Below, piece by piece: positions 47,601-58,764 of a stretch of 64,000 bases of DNA. The position numbers and the translations under genes were made by a program. The notes under the pieces are model-generated. The model saw nothing but the letters and a program-made list of their open reading frames with translations. It was not told the origin of the DNA and did not search any database. This DNA is from Thalassia testudinum (lineage: Eukaryota; Streptophyta; Magnoliopsida; Alismatales; Hydrocharitaceae): assembly GCA_037157565.1 (NCBI GenBank), contig JAZHRO010000054.1, positions 19,451,501-19,515,500 on the forward strand, written 5' to 3'. Numbering within the stretch: the first letter of the stretch is position 1; each line of letters begins with the position of its first letter.

Positions 47601-48810
47601 CCTGCACACAGCGAAGCAAAACCTACCCCTACCCTCCCCCGCGTACATTCTCTCTCTATTTCTCTCTTGGGTTCACTCTCTCAGAGCCAGTCGGATAATC
47701 AGGTTGGGTTTCGCGTGCCCGGGTCCAGGCGCACTGGCGTGGGTGGTGCGTGAGGAGTGTGGTTAAACGGGTCGGTCAGCCAGGTCCGCAGGGGCATAGG
47801 TCACGGACGAGGCGGGTGTGCGTGGGCGAGGGACCTCACCCTGTGTACTTGAGGCGACCAACAAGAAACACAAATTCAACTTATACTACGCACCTGCACT
47901 GAAGACTTCAGAGGTGGGACTAAAGTGTCCCACCCGCTTCGCTCGTGCGCCCGTAGGATGTCGCCTTCAATTGCCGCTGCTGTGATCCCTCTTAAGGCTT
48001 CTCACTTGGCTGGACGAGTGTGCGAGACTAACCCGCGTCACCTGGGACTCTTCTACCTGGAGCACAACTGCCTGGAGCGAGGATACAAGCTCCTTCAAGC
48101 TGGCGTTAATGGCGACTGAGGTTAGACCTGGGTTCCAAACAATACGTCCTTTCGGCCCCGTTAAACCAAATGAGGAGCTTTGCAGTGGCACGGCAAAGGT
48201 GCTGTGGTGGGTGGCTGGCCACAGGGCGGCCTAGGCGTGCGTGCCTAGGTCGCTCTGTGGCCGTAAAGGTGGGTTAGGTTGGTGGGCGAGTATGGGGGTG
48301 TTGGTGGTCAGTGGAGGGGTGGATGATGATCAGTGGGTGATGGCGGAGATTATGAGGGGTCTGGCGAGGCGTGTGGAAGTGTGGAGCGGTGGATGCGCCT
48401 TCGCCGGTGGTCGGCCGGAGATGGAGAAGGTGGTGGTGGTCTGCGGCGTTGAGGGGGTAAAAGTAGAAATAAAGGAGGGGGAAATGAAGAGAAGAGGGAG
48501 AGGAAGAGTTCTAACCTACTTAATGGACGAAAGGAGGGAGGAGGCGGACGGTTCGTACCTACCACCGCTGGAGAAGAAGCTTCTAAAGGAGGGAGAACGG
48601 CGATGACGACGGGGCTGGAGGCGCGTGCACAGGTATGGCACGACGTGGAGGAAGGTGGTGAAGATGGCTCTGCCACTGGTATTGTGGCAGGGCGACGAGA
48701 AGGAGAGGTCGCTGGAGCCTGTTGGACACCTGGTCGGAGGAGAAGGGACGAAATTGGGGGTGATTCTTCAGCCATGCCAAGTTGAATTTGTGCGGCTGGA
48801 GGTGAGGGTT

Positions 48811-48818
48811 TCTTTATA
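48811..48818 (-). promoter_or_regulatory. TATA box in the left LTR
   Basis: TATAAAGA on the minus strand, about 930 bp inside the LTR. Equivalent boxes lie at 56140-56147 and 30205-30214. Confidence 0.6.
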
Positions 48819-49749
48819 GGTGCTGGCAGGGGCTCTTGTGCTTGGAAGGCAAGCTTACAAGCGCAAGAGTCTTCGCCGGAGAAGGAAACAGTGGGAGACC
48901 CAAATCTCTTGAGCGTTCGCACAAGAGATTTGGTGCAAATCAGATCTTGAAATTGTGTTTAGATGGAAGGGAATTCCTCAGAGAATCTCCCTTCCAAATT
49001 TGAGAGATCTCTGAGGAAGCAGGGCGTAATCCTCCTTGGATCCTCGCCGGAGTAGGATTCCTCCACTTTAATGGCAGAGGGACCTAATTGTAAGAGTGGC
49101 GAGGAAGATAGGGGGTCTGCGAATGAATTTCAAAAGCTAGGGGTTAAAATGTAATTGGGTGGACTATTTTGGAAAGTAGGTCAAGGTGACCTCCTCTTAG
49201 GTCCAAATTTTGGTACAAATCTAATTTGGACCTAAGGAATCCAATGGTGAAGTTGGATTTTAGGTTTGACCACGTTTGACAGGACATTTTACCCAAAAAT
49301 CCAAATTAGGTCAGGTAATTAGCTAGGACCCCTACTTAGGTCAAAATAAGTTTCAAAGGTCAAATTGAAGGTTCTAAATCCTAGGGGATATTTTTCCATG
49401 AATTTTAGAGGGTTTAGTTGATTTTTATCCTGACTAGAACCTTGTTGAATTAAGTGAGTTTGTTTTAGGGTTACAGAATGTCATTTAATTCATAGCTCTC
49501 ACAATAATCCATTTCAGATTGAACCAACTCACTTTTTATCTTCTTCAGATCATTTGACCTATGTTTAGCCCGTAAGAAATCCCGTTGATGTACTGCAATG
49601 GTAAAATTACAGTTTTAACCTTTGTTTTATGTTTTCTTCTCAGAACATTTATTCCTTGAATTAGGCCCTTGTCCAGATTATGTAGGAGCTTTTATTCTCT
49701 TTCTTAGGTCAAAATGAGCTAGTTAGAGCTCATGATGATGTTATCATCA

Positions 49750-51318
49750 TATCCCCATGCCTAACTTTTGCTAGTCCCTTAGCAAAATTTCAAGGTTTTA
49801 ACTTCTGTTCTAGACCATGAGTTTCTTTCACCAATTATGATAAGTGCTTTTTCTTTTTTCTTTGTGATTAGGTCAGAATGCTGACAGTAGGTTTAGGGGT
49901 ACTTAAGTACCAATCAAGATTCGGACCTGACCAGCTTTAGCGTCAGTCCTCCGCGAAGGTTTTTAAGACCCGCAGGAGCTATTCTAAGGTTCGTTGGACT
50001 CTGCGGTTAAAGCACTCGTGCTTGAGACATATTTTAGCCTTGGTTTAGTTTGCAGTACGTTTATTGTAAGAGAGAGACAAATGATTTATTTGTTTGGAGA
50101 GTTCTCTTTTTTTTTTTATTTCTAGCTTCGGATTGGCTTCTCAACATGGTCTATATCGGATTCCTCGTCCCCATCATCAATCTTCAAAGGTCCTTAGCAA
50201 TCGATGCTTCGTGATAGCATCGCCCATGGCAACCCCTAGAACCCTAGCTTTTTAGATTTCAAGATAATTCCGCCCATGGCGTTCCGTGGCCGAATCCAGA
50301 CCTTGGCAATCGACATTTCGTGATAATGCCGTCCATGGTATCTGAACCAGCAGAATGCTTACATGCCCCCGATAGGATATGTAAATATCCTAGGAGACAA
50401 GCACCAAGGAGACGATATGTTACGCATCTTCGAAGGGAATTTCCCGCCTCTCCGCGTCAGGAACTCATCCAAATTAACTTGTGTTGATCGGCCGCTCCTA
50501 ATCTGGCAACTTTTTTCAGAACATTTAAACGCTTTGCGTGATTTTGATAGTTATGCGCACTGAACCAGATTGTGTAGATTGGGGTGCTTAGGTTACCGAG
50601 TCTCGCAAACCGAAGGTTAGTTAACGAGGTCGAATACTCCCTAAGCCTTAGACCTAATACTTAAGATCTGCATTTTCCCCAACCTCTTGAGGATTATCCA
50701 GATCTTAGCGGATACTTGAATTTTTAAGTCTAAGAGTCTAGCCCAAATGACCTAAGATTAGCGTTCCTGCTAATCTCTTTTTGTGTCTCATTAGCTCTTT
50801 TCTTTATTCTTTATCTTGATGTGGTTTAGAACTTTAGTTAATTCTTTAATCTCTTACTAATGACTTTCTTTTTTTCTTTATTTTATGCTCCTTTTTGTCA
50901 TTTTGCTCTTTTCCTCTTCATGTTTATGTGACTTCAAAATTTTTCTCTAATTTTTTATTCTTTTTCAAGATTTTTCTATTTTTTAGGTGTTTTTGGCATA
51001 TGTGAATTTTTTTTTAGAATCCTTCTGACTTTTCTTGGTTTTGTATGTATGCACTTTACCACCCCCATACTTAAGTTTTGCAATGTCCTCATTGTAAATG
51101 AAGGGTGTGAAAAAGTGTTGGGTTTAGGGACTTAGAACATGATTTATCGGGTGGGTGAATGGGTTGAGAAGTGATTAATGCGGACGATTTCAAGCTCTGA
51201 TACGTGTACCAGAGGTGGGATCGACTGGTCTAAGACTGAACTCAGGGTGCAATAGACGTGGAGTACAGATGGATAATCAGACAGATCTCGGGTTTTTGGA
51301 ATGATGGGTTGCCTCCCG
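49750..51318 (-). other. 3' non-coding interior of the Tat-like element
   Basis: T-rich on the plus strand, with no ORF of note. It includes a direct repeat of about 38 bp (50192-50229 and 50301-50338, ccttagcaatcgatgcttcgtga and variant) with a third partial copy near 50263. The family-typical AAGTATGGGGGTGG is read on the minus strand near 51070. Confidence 0.6.
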
Positions 51319-52671
51319 TTAAGCGCTAAATTCGATACCTTCAGCCGAGCGGGAAAATAGGATGGAGGGAGTGGTTAGATCAGCAGAGTTTTGTAAAACA
51401 AGCACATTGATTAAGAGCCCGATTGGTCCAACTAGGTGCTTATTGAGATCAACTTGCTGATGATGCATCCCAAACCCTATTAATTTGGTGGGTTGATAAA
51501 TATAGATCAAGAGATGCGGAACCCACCATATGCTATGCGGCTTGGATGGATATGGAAGTGAAAACTCAGGTTTTGGCTGAGTCGAATCAGCCCGGTCAGA
51601 GTAGGGATCCGTGAAATAATCAGTGAATAACGTGGACACCCTACAGGGGTGATCAGAGAATGATGGATCATGTTTTTCAGTCTGATCAATGTTTGATACC
51701 CGGTGTATGTGTGGAGTTGAATCATCTGTAAACGGCTCAGTAAGGGGTGAATCAAAATAGAAATTGAGTCCGGTTGCGGGTAGGGGTTGAAAACGGGTTT
51801 TGATTAGTTCTGTATATTCGGAAGAGGTGACTTCAATGAGAATTGTGCATGAGGGCTTTTCTAGAAAGAAGTGATCGGCATTTTTTGGTTTTGGTTCCTG
51901 AGGATCAAAAAGAAATGTTAACATGTTACTGGAGCATGAACTTAGATCAGTGATCTCGGGAATCGGGACCTCATATTCGGAGTCGAAAAATGAGTGGTGT
52001 GAGCTGAGGTCGTAGATTGGTTTGTTGTAATCAGGAAGCAGATTGTCTTCGAAGTCATGGTCGGATTCGAAATCATCGGAGATATTGCGAAAATCACATT
52101 TTGAATGAGATTCAAGATTATGAGTTCCACCATAGAATAAATTATATGATGTGGATTCAGCATCCTGATTGGGGTCTAGCCTATATGTCAATTCTGAGCT
52201 CAAATCGGTGTTCTTACTAGGTTCCAGCTCCAAGTTGGTAGGACAAACCCAGTTTAAACCCCACTTGTCCAACTCTTCGGTTTTTGTATCGTAAATTGGC
52301 ATGACTTCCAAAAAATCGATTTGTCTTTCTGAGGATGTTGGAGAGGGATATTCATCAAATAGAGGCCCAAAATTATATTCTTCATTGAAAATTTGATCTT
52401 CATATGGGACCTCGTAATCTTCCCAAGATGTTTCAGATCCAGATTCTAGGCTTAGGATGTGGGTTGAATCACTAGGATCTAGGTCCGAATTACCTTCGAG
52501 GGTCACCTTATTAGAATAAGGGGTAGGATTTATACCCTCGAGAGGTTCGGTTCTACTCTCGTCATTGTAGGAGTTTTGGAATTCTATGCTTGGAGATCCA
52601 ATTTCTAGGGTTGGCTTTATATTGTGTTCTCCTACAATTGGAACTTCCCAACCTAACTCAATATCAGGCAT
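51319..52671 (-). CDS. Unassigned retrotransposon ORF2, 450 aa, acidic
   Basis: An uninterrupted 450-codon frame in the sense direction of the Tat-like element. It begins MPDIELGWEVPIVGEHN, is very rich in D, E, S, P and T, and has a run of aromatic/acidic words (SWEDYEVPYEDQIFNEEYNF). Only the last quarter becomes hydrophobic and basic (HLLIYIYQPTKLIGFGMHHQ). It shows no zinc knuckle, protease DTG/DSG, YxDD or integrase HHCC/DDE motif, no signal peptide and no clear membrane helix. It starts nine bases after the ORF1 stop codon, in another frame, and ends just before the AACGGGAGGCAACCCA block. I do not recognise the family. It could be a remnant of an extra or envelope-position ORF, or a sequence captured by the element. 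Confidence 0.6.
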   Translation of the reverse strand: MPDIELGWEVPIVGEHNIKPTLEIGSPSIEFQNSYNDESRTEPLEGINPTPYSNKVTLEGNSDLDPSDSTHILSLESGSETSWEDYEVPYEDQIFNEEYNFGPLFDEYPSPTSSERQIDFLEVMPIYDTKTEELDKWGLNWVCPTNLELEPSKNTDLSSELTYRLDPNQDAESTSYNLFYGGTHNLESHSKCDFRNISDDFESDHDFEDNLLPDYNKPIYDLSSHHSFFDSEYEVPIPEITDLSSCSSNMLTFLFDPQEPKPKNADHFFLEKPSCTILIEVTSSEYTELIKTRFQPLPATGLNFYFDSPLTEPFTDDSTPHIHRVSNIDQTEKHDPSFSDHPCRVSTLFTDYFTDPYSDRADSTQPKPEFSLPYPSKPHSIWWVPHLLIYIYQPTKLIGFGMHHQQVDLNKHLVGPIGLLINVLVLQNSADLTTPSILFSRSAEGIEFSA

Positions 52672-52679
52672 GTTGTATT

Positions 52680-53168
52680 TTATTTGGGTTGGGAATCCAC
52701 AACCACTCTGTGCCTTAAACCCGAGATGCGGGAAATTGGATTGATCCTCGATATTGTTCCAAGATGTTCATCATCTGTTTGGGGTATGTACGGGTATTGT
52801 TGATCGATAATTTGTTTCAATAATCTCATCATTTCTTCCCATTTTTCAAGATCATCTTGGTGTTGTTCCCAAAGTACAGGATTTGTCATGCATTGAAAGT
52901 ATTCAAGATTGTGCAATTTTTCTATCTCAATATATTTTGTGATGAGAATGTCTCGGGTTGATCCGTTTGTGGCTTCGGTCAATAACACATTAGCACAGGT
53001 TATGATAAAGGTTGTGGTTGTTGGTACACTAATCTGAATGTTTTCTACTGGTGTTGAGGTTTTGTCTTCATTTTCATAGAATTTCAGGGCATCCTCAATC
53101 ATTCTATCTCTCATGGTTCTTCGGGATTCAGGTTTTTTGAAAGGTAGTCCTAAGTAACTCGGCTGCAT
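52680..53168 (-). CDS. Unassigned retrotransposon ORF1, 162 aa
   Basis: An uninterrupted 162-codon frame upstream of ORF2, in the sense direction of the Tat-like element and beginning about 1.2 kb from the 5' LTR. The N-terminus is basic (SYLGLPFKKPESRRTMRDRM). The middle is Thr/Val-rich, and the C-terminal half is helical and acidic with W residues (WEQHQDDLEKWEEMMRLLKQ). The position is that of gag, but none of the gag signatures that I know (capsid QAM/W pattern, CCHC) is seen. Only eight bases separate its TAA from the ORF2 ATG, so the two may be parts of one former frame or be translated by reinitiation or frameshift. Function unknown. Confidence 0.5.
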   Translation of the reverse strand: MQPSYLGLPFKKPESRRTMRDRMIEDALKFYENEDKTSTPVENIQISVPTTTTFIITCANVLLTEATNGSTRDILITKYIEIEKLHNLEYFQCMTNPVLWEQHQDDLEKWEEMMRLLKQIIDQQYPYIPQTDDEHLGTISRINPISRISGLRHRVVVDSQPK

Positions 53169-54340
53169 ATTTGGATCAAGTGATGGAATAAAGATGTGGA
53201 ATCAGAATTTGGCTCAAGATGTAAAATCAAGTTGTGAAGCGAATAGATCTGAATAAAGAGTCCCACTGAAATTTTATGTGTGTGCTCTAAAGAAAGGAGA
53301 TGAGGGATTGGATGTGTTTAACCCAATCAAGGTACCCAAAAGATGTTTGGATGATTATAGAGGTTCGGGGCGGATGATACTCCTGAATCAGAAGGTCGTT
53401 CACTTAAGAATTACCTAGGTAGCTAGAGAGGGAGAGTCCTGTAAAGACCCTTAAACGGTAGAGCGTCCCCACGGGTTATAGGATTTCCCCCACCCGACCT
53501 CTCTTGTCACTGAGATTCCAGGTAGACCAGAATGGGGACCTTGACCTCTTAAGTTTACCACTTTTATTTCAAAGGTGCTTTAGGGATCTCACTTGAACTT
53601 TAGATGTTTTGATGTTGTGACTTAATTTGGAGGTTGGTTGACCTAAAGGGTCAACTTCACCTGACGTGCCCCAAAGATGGCAGAATGATTCTAGGGCAAG
53701 ACCTAGAAATCACCTTGATTTGATTCCCAGGTTATTAGGTCCAATGTTTTTATTTTTAAGATTCAAGTGATTTTAGAGCTCTATTTTAGGGTTTATCTTG
53801 TTTAGATCTCTTCAAATAAGGGCTTAGGTAGCACACAAATGCGGGTGGATTTATTTCCTTTTAAATAGGCATGTGTGAACTAGCACTCCAAACCCTATTG
53901 TTGAAACCTTAATTTGGTTCTATTTCTAATCCTTTTTTCTTTTCATAAAAAGTTCTCTTTGGACTTAAAGGCAAGTGTGTTGTTCACGGAGATTAAGTGT
54001 GATTGCTATTAGGCATAGGAATTTGTGGGGTTGGCTCTAAAAATCGCTTTTACTTCAATAAGATTTTTAAAAAAATTTCGCCAAATCATGAAACCTTTGC
54101 CTTAAAGATGGTGATTGCTATAGAAAGAAGGCAATTGATTCCTAATTTACTTCCTTTTTGTCTTCCTAGGATTAGGAGGTGGATTAGGGAAGAAGAGAGA
54201 TTACCTGCCTTGGAGTGGTTGACTTGCGCGGAGATCTTTTCGTAAAATACCTTGCAAGATCACAACAAAACAAAATAGGGCAAATTAGTGCTCAAATATA
54301 ATCACAAATAATGTAGAGATTAGTGATAAATTGCACGTTG
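53169..54340 (-). other. 5' leader of the Tat-like element
   Basis: This lies between the primer site (54342-54362) and ORF1. It has no frame longer than about 80 codons and no gag motif. If the element follows the usual plan, it is an unusually long untranslated leader or a degenerate gag remnant. Confidence 0.5.
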
Positions 54341-54341
54341 C

Positions 54342-54362
54342 TTCCCGGCAACGGTGTCAAAA
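54342..54362 (-). other. Primer-binding site (tRNA-Asp type)
   Basis: Minus-strand TTTTGACACCGTTGCCGGGA, compared with the common plant form TTTGGCGCCGTTGCCGGGGA. This fixes the element's orientation as minus. Confidence 0.75.
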
Positions 54363-57038
54363 TGTTTACACCACTTGATCGGGGTTTTAAATGATAAATG
54401 AGGTTGCGTCGTAGTATAGGGGATTAAGCGTTGAAAATAAATGAGAATTTTATTACTCGAAAACCTAAGTATCCGAGGTCAAACACGGAGAGCAAATGAA
54501 ATTTATTCACTAATCTCAATAATGTAATTTGAACACTTAAATCTACTTAAAATCTAATTCAGAATATAATGCAGGGGTTTATGAGTTATAAAATGTAGCA
54601 AAAATAGAGATTAAATCAGATGCAAAAATAGTTGATTCTTATTCTTTGGATCTTCTTCTCTCTCTTTTCTTCTTCTCTGCCTTAGCTATCTTCTTCCTTC
54701 TTTCTTCTTTGCGGCTCCTTTCTTTGCTTTAGCCTTGACTTTCTTTGCCTTTCTTCTTCTTCTGTTCCTCTGTCTTAGCCTTGTCTTTCGCTGCCTTTCT
54801 TCTTTCTCTTTAGCCTTGACTCTTCTTTCTCTGACTTCTCTTGCACAGTGCCTTTCTCCTTCTTCTTCCTCTGCGGTCTTCTTCCTTGGCTTTCTTCTTC
54901 AGCTATGCCTCTTCTTTTCCTTCTTGGCTTCAGCCTTCTCTTCCTTCTCCTCCCTGCCTTAGCTTCTCAGCTTCAACTACGCCCTCTCTTGCTACAGTGC
55001 CTTCTTTTTCCTTGTCTTCTTCTTCTGTTCTTTAGTCTTCTTTCTTCTTGCCTTGCCTTCTCTCTGCCTTAGCCGTGCTTCTCTTCTTCAGCTTCTTCCT
55101 TAGCTCTTTCTCTGCGGCTACAGTGCTTTCTCTTTCCTTGTCTTCCTCAGCTTCTACGGCTACCATGGGACCTCACCCCGTGTACTTGAGGCGACCAACA
55201 AGAAACACAAATTCAACTTATACTACGCACCTGCACTGAAGACTTCCGAGGTGGGACTAAAGTGTCCCACTCACTTCGTTCGCACGCCTGCAGGATGTCG
55301 CCTTCAATTGCCGCTGTTGTGATCCCTCTCAAGGCCGCTCACTTGGCTGGACGAGTGCGCGAGACTAACCTACATCACCTGCGACTCTTCTACCTGGAGC
55401 ACAACTGCCTGGAGCGAGGATACAAGCTCCTTCAAGCTATTGTTAATGGCGGCTGAGGTCAGACCTGGGTTTCAAACAATATGGCCTTTTGGCCCTGTTA
55501 AACCACATGGGGAGCATCGTCGTGGCACGGCGAAGGTGCTGCGGTGGGTGGCTGTTTGCAGGGCGGCCTAGGCGTGCGTGCCTAGGTCGCTCTGTGGCCG
55601 TGAAGGTGGGTTAGGTCGGTGGGCGAGTATGGGGGTTGTTGGCGGTCAGTGGAGGGGTGGATGATGATCAGTGGGTGATGGCGGAGATTATGAGGGGTTT
55701 GGCGAGGCGTGTGGAAGTGTGGAGTAGTGGATACGCCTTCGCCGGTGGTCGACCGGAGATGGAGAAGGTAGTGGTGGTTTGCGGCATCGAGGGGATAAAA
55801 TTAGAAATAAAGGAGGGGGAAATGAAGAGAAGAGGGAGAGGAAGAGTTCTAACCTACTTAACGGACGAAAGGAGGGAGGAGGTGAACGGCTCATACCTAC
55901 CGCAGCCGAAGAAGCTTCCAGAGGAGGGAGAACGGCGACGACAAGGCTGGAGGCGCGTGTGCAGGTATGGCGCGATGCGGAGGAAGGTGGTGAAGATGGC
56001 TCTGCCACTGGTATTGTGGCAGAGTGATGAGGAGAGGTCGTCGGAGCCTGTTGGACACTTGGCTGGAGGAGAAGGGACGAAATTGGGGGTGATTCTCCGA
56101 CCTAGGCAAACTGAATTTGTGCGGCCGGAGGTGAGGGTCTCTTTATAGGTGTTGGCAGGGGCTCTTGTGCTTGGAAGAAGCTTCCAAGCGCAAGAGTCCT
56201 CGTCGGAGAAGGAAACAGTGGGAGACCCAAATCTCTTGAGTGTTCGCACGAGAGATTTGGTGCAAATCAGATCTTGAAATTGTGTTTAGATGGAAGGGAG
56301 ATCTCTGAGGAATCAGGGCGCAATCCTCCTTGGATCCTCGTCGGAGTAGGATTCCTCCACTTTAATGGCGGAGGGACCTAATTGTAAGAGTGGCGAGGAA
56401 GATAGGGGGTCTGCGCAATGAATTTCAAAAGCTAGGGTCAAAATGTAATTGGGTGGACCATTTTGGAAAGTAGGTCAAGGTGACCTCCCCTTAGGTCCAA
56501 ATTTTGGTACAAACCTAATTTGGACCTAAGGAATCCAATGGTGAAGTTGGATTTTAGGTTTGACCATGTTTAATAGGACATTTTTCCCAAAAATCCAAAT
56601 TAGGTCAGGTAATTAGCTAGGACCCCTACTTAGGTCAAAATAGGTTTCAAAAGTCAAATTGAAGGTTCTAAATCCTAGGGGATATTTTTCCATGAATTTT
56701 AGAGGGTTTAGTTGATTTTTATCCTGACCAGAACCTTGTTGAATTGAGTCTGTTTTAAGGTTACAGAATGTCATTTAATTCTTACCTCTTACAATAACCC
56801 ATTTCTAATTGAACAAACTCACTTTTTATCTTCTTCAGACCATTTGACATATTTTAGCTCCTGAGTAATCCCGTTGATGTACTGTAATGGTAAAATTGCA
56901 GTTTTAACCTTTGTTTCATGTTTTCTTCTCAGGACATTTATTCCTTGAATTAGGCCCTTCTCCAGGTTATGTAGGAGCTTTTGTTCTCTTTCTTAGGTCA
57001 AAATGAGCTAGTTAGGACTCATAATGATGTTATCATCA
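54363..57038 (-). repeat. 5' LTR (right copy, 2676 bp) of the Tat-like element
   Basis: Plus-strand edges are TGTTTACACCACTTGATCGGG and ATAATGATGTTATCATCA, matching the left copy. The C/T-rich array is at 54650-55160, and it joins directly to gggacctcaccccgtgtacttg because of an internal deletion of about 0.4 kb. Confidence 0.85.
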
Positions 57039-57043
57039 CCATC

Positions 57044-58460
57044 TAAGCCTGTATTCTCTTTAGAGGCTAGGATGTGTTGGCTTAGAAGGTGAAGGAATGC
57101 AACTAGAAATCTCCTATGGCTTGAGGAACCCAAGGTTTGGAGTGATAGGGATTGGAATCTCTTCCAATGGAATAGGAGGCCTTAACATAGACGTCATATC
57201 AGGAACCATATTCAAGTATGACCCTACCGTAGAAAAATATAGAACTAACTTGAAAAATGTTACATCTGCGTTAACATAATGGCAACATTGGAGATGATCA
57301 TAACATTGATATCCCTTCTGTGACTTGAATATCTTAAGAATATACACTTTATTGCTCCAAAGGCCCACTTATGTCTTCCAAAACCATGAAGATAAATGGA
57401 TGCTACACATTCAAATGCATGGGGCTGAATAGAGAATAATTTTCCATCTGGATATCATAGTTATATCATAACTTGTTCATCAAGTATTGAGGGTGGCATG
57501 CAATTAATAAGATAACATGCTATAAGAATTACATCTTCCCAATATGTTTGAGGTATACTGTTGTGGATCAGTAGTGTCTTGGCAGCATTGAAGATGTGGT
57601 GGTGTTTGTGCTCGGCCATACCATTCTACTGAGCTATGTGTGGATAACTCGTCTAATTTATGATTTTCTGTGACTTGTAGAAGTTACAAAGAAATGTGGT
57701 GTAAAACTTGAATGCATTGTCACTCCAAAATATCTTCGACTCCAAAATGAAATTCCGAATAACCATTCATACTTTTGATTTCTACTTCAACATAAATGTG
57801 CTCACATAGAGACCCAAATCTTGAAGTTTAACGGGTGGGAAATGTGCTCAAGTGATATTACCCTAATTGACACACCTTACACTCGATCTTAGCACCAGGA
57901 GAAACATGAGAAATGAGGCAATGAAGCTTTCAAAGGGGAAGATAACTTAAGTGTAGGTGCCACTAAAAAGTAGAGGTAGAAGATGTTTGAACAAGCGCAT
58001 GAGCAGCAAGTGGTGATTAAAATAACCTGTATAGTATCCCTTTTTCATAGGCTCCTTTCAAGTGAAGATGTCTTGGAAGATACATGGAGTGGTGCTAAAT
58101 GTAACCCTGCAATTAAGTTCCTTAGTTATCCTACTAACTGAAAGCAGGCTAACAGGGAATTCTAGTACTAATAAGGCATTTGTCAAACTCATGTTCAGGG
58201 AAATAAGGTCTTCGTAGCCAATAATTAACTAGTGCCTCCCATTAGCTACTTGAACTATCCATCGTGGTGCAATAAATCTTAGGGTGGAGAATCTACTTCA
58301 ATATCCATATAAGTGTCGAGATGCTCTAAGATCTACCAATCAGGATCACATCTAGGCTTCTGAGCAAATGAAACAACTGGGAAACTTGGAGAGACAACGG
58401 TGGAAGTGGCCATTATCTGAGGTATTCGTTGCATGCAATCACTGTATCTATCTCTGGGAA
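57044..58460 (-). pseudogene. Copia gag end, protease and integrase region, degraded
   Basis: On the minus strand at about 57740-57595 the frame gives KIFWSDNAFKFYTTFLCNFY, a mutated TSYPHIAQ and NGMAEHKHH. This is the Copia integrase core (SDNGREF ... HTPQQNGVAERKHR), with stops in between. The other parts are too decayed to delimit. Confidence 0.7.
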
Positions 58461-58532
58461 TCGCCCATATATCCTTTGCGGTCCGCTAGTACATAATCTC
58501 GGCTCTATTTCTTGGGCAACACTATTCATGAT

Positions 58533-58764
58533 CTAAATACGAATCATAGCATTATCCTTCTCCAAAGTGGCATGCGTGTCATTTGCTTCCGTTTCCTTAG
58601 GTTTTGGTTCAAATAGAACATGGCCTTTATCATGACCCTCTATAGTCATGAGATACATTTGTGACCATCGAGCATAGTTGGTCCCATCTAACCTCTCCAT
58701 AGGAATGAAAAATGGCTTTTTATGACTCCCCACTTTAGTGATATCATGGAACTCATCTTTTTCT
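58533..58764 (-). pseudogene. Copia gag N-terminus, truncated
   Basis: 58733-58533 encodes MGSHKKPFFIPMERLDGTNY, then ARWSQMYLMTIEGHDK, the N-terminal Copia gag (UBN2 type) with its conserved L-x-G-x-NY-x-x-W motif. Reading is lost downstream. Upstream it abuts the plastid-derived insert. Confidence 0.8.

Larger units (their letters stand above)
46662..49749 (-). repeat. 3' LTR (left copy, 3088 bp) of the Tat-like element
   Basis: It carries a C/T-rich array (46934-47600), a mid GC-rich part and the conserved end GAGCTCATGATGATGTTATCATCA. It contains about 0.4 kb (roughly 47460-47830) that the right LTR lacks, so the right copy probably suffered a deletion. Confidence 0.85.
46662..57038 (-). 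mobile_element. Complete Tat/Athila-like LTR retrotransposon without gag-pol, carrying two unassigned ORFs
   Basis: Long LTRs (46662-49749 and 54363-57038) with TG...CA ends are flanked by CCATC (46657-46661 and 57039-57043). The orientation is minus. Just inside the right LTR, on the minus strand, is TTTTGACACCGTTGCCGGGA (54362-54343), a slightly mutated tRNA-Asp-type primer site typical of Athila/Tat elements. A purine-rich CATGGGGATA abuts the left LTR. Minus-strand TATA boxes are at 48811-48818 and 56140-56147. The interior also has two sequences common near the 3' side of these elements: AACGGGAGGCAACCCA (51305-51320) and AAGTATGGGGGTGG (about 51060-51075). No protease, reverse transcriptase, RNase H or integrase is recognisable. 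It inserted into the pol region of the Copia element. Confidence 0.85.

Noticed and set aside
47967..48922. Frames of 74-190 codons, and their equivalents at 55636-56249
   Set aside because: They are the same LTR sequence present twice. The proline/serine-rich reading is a by-product of the GC-rich part.
52680..53168. Host gene located between two LTRs
   Set aside because: Position, orientation and adjacency to ORF2, the primer site and the LTR pair make an element-encoded ORF more likely. A captured host fragment cannot be excluded without a search.
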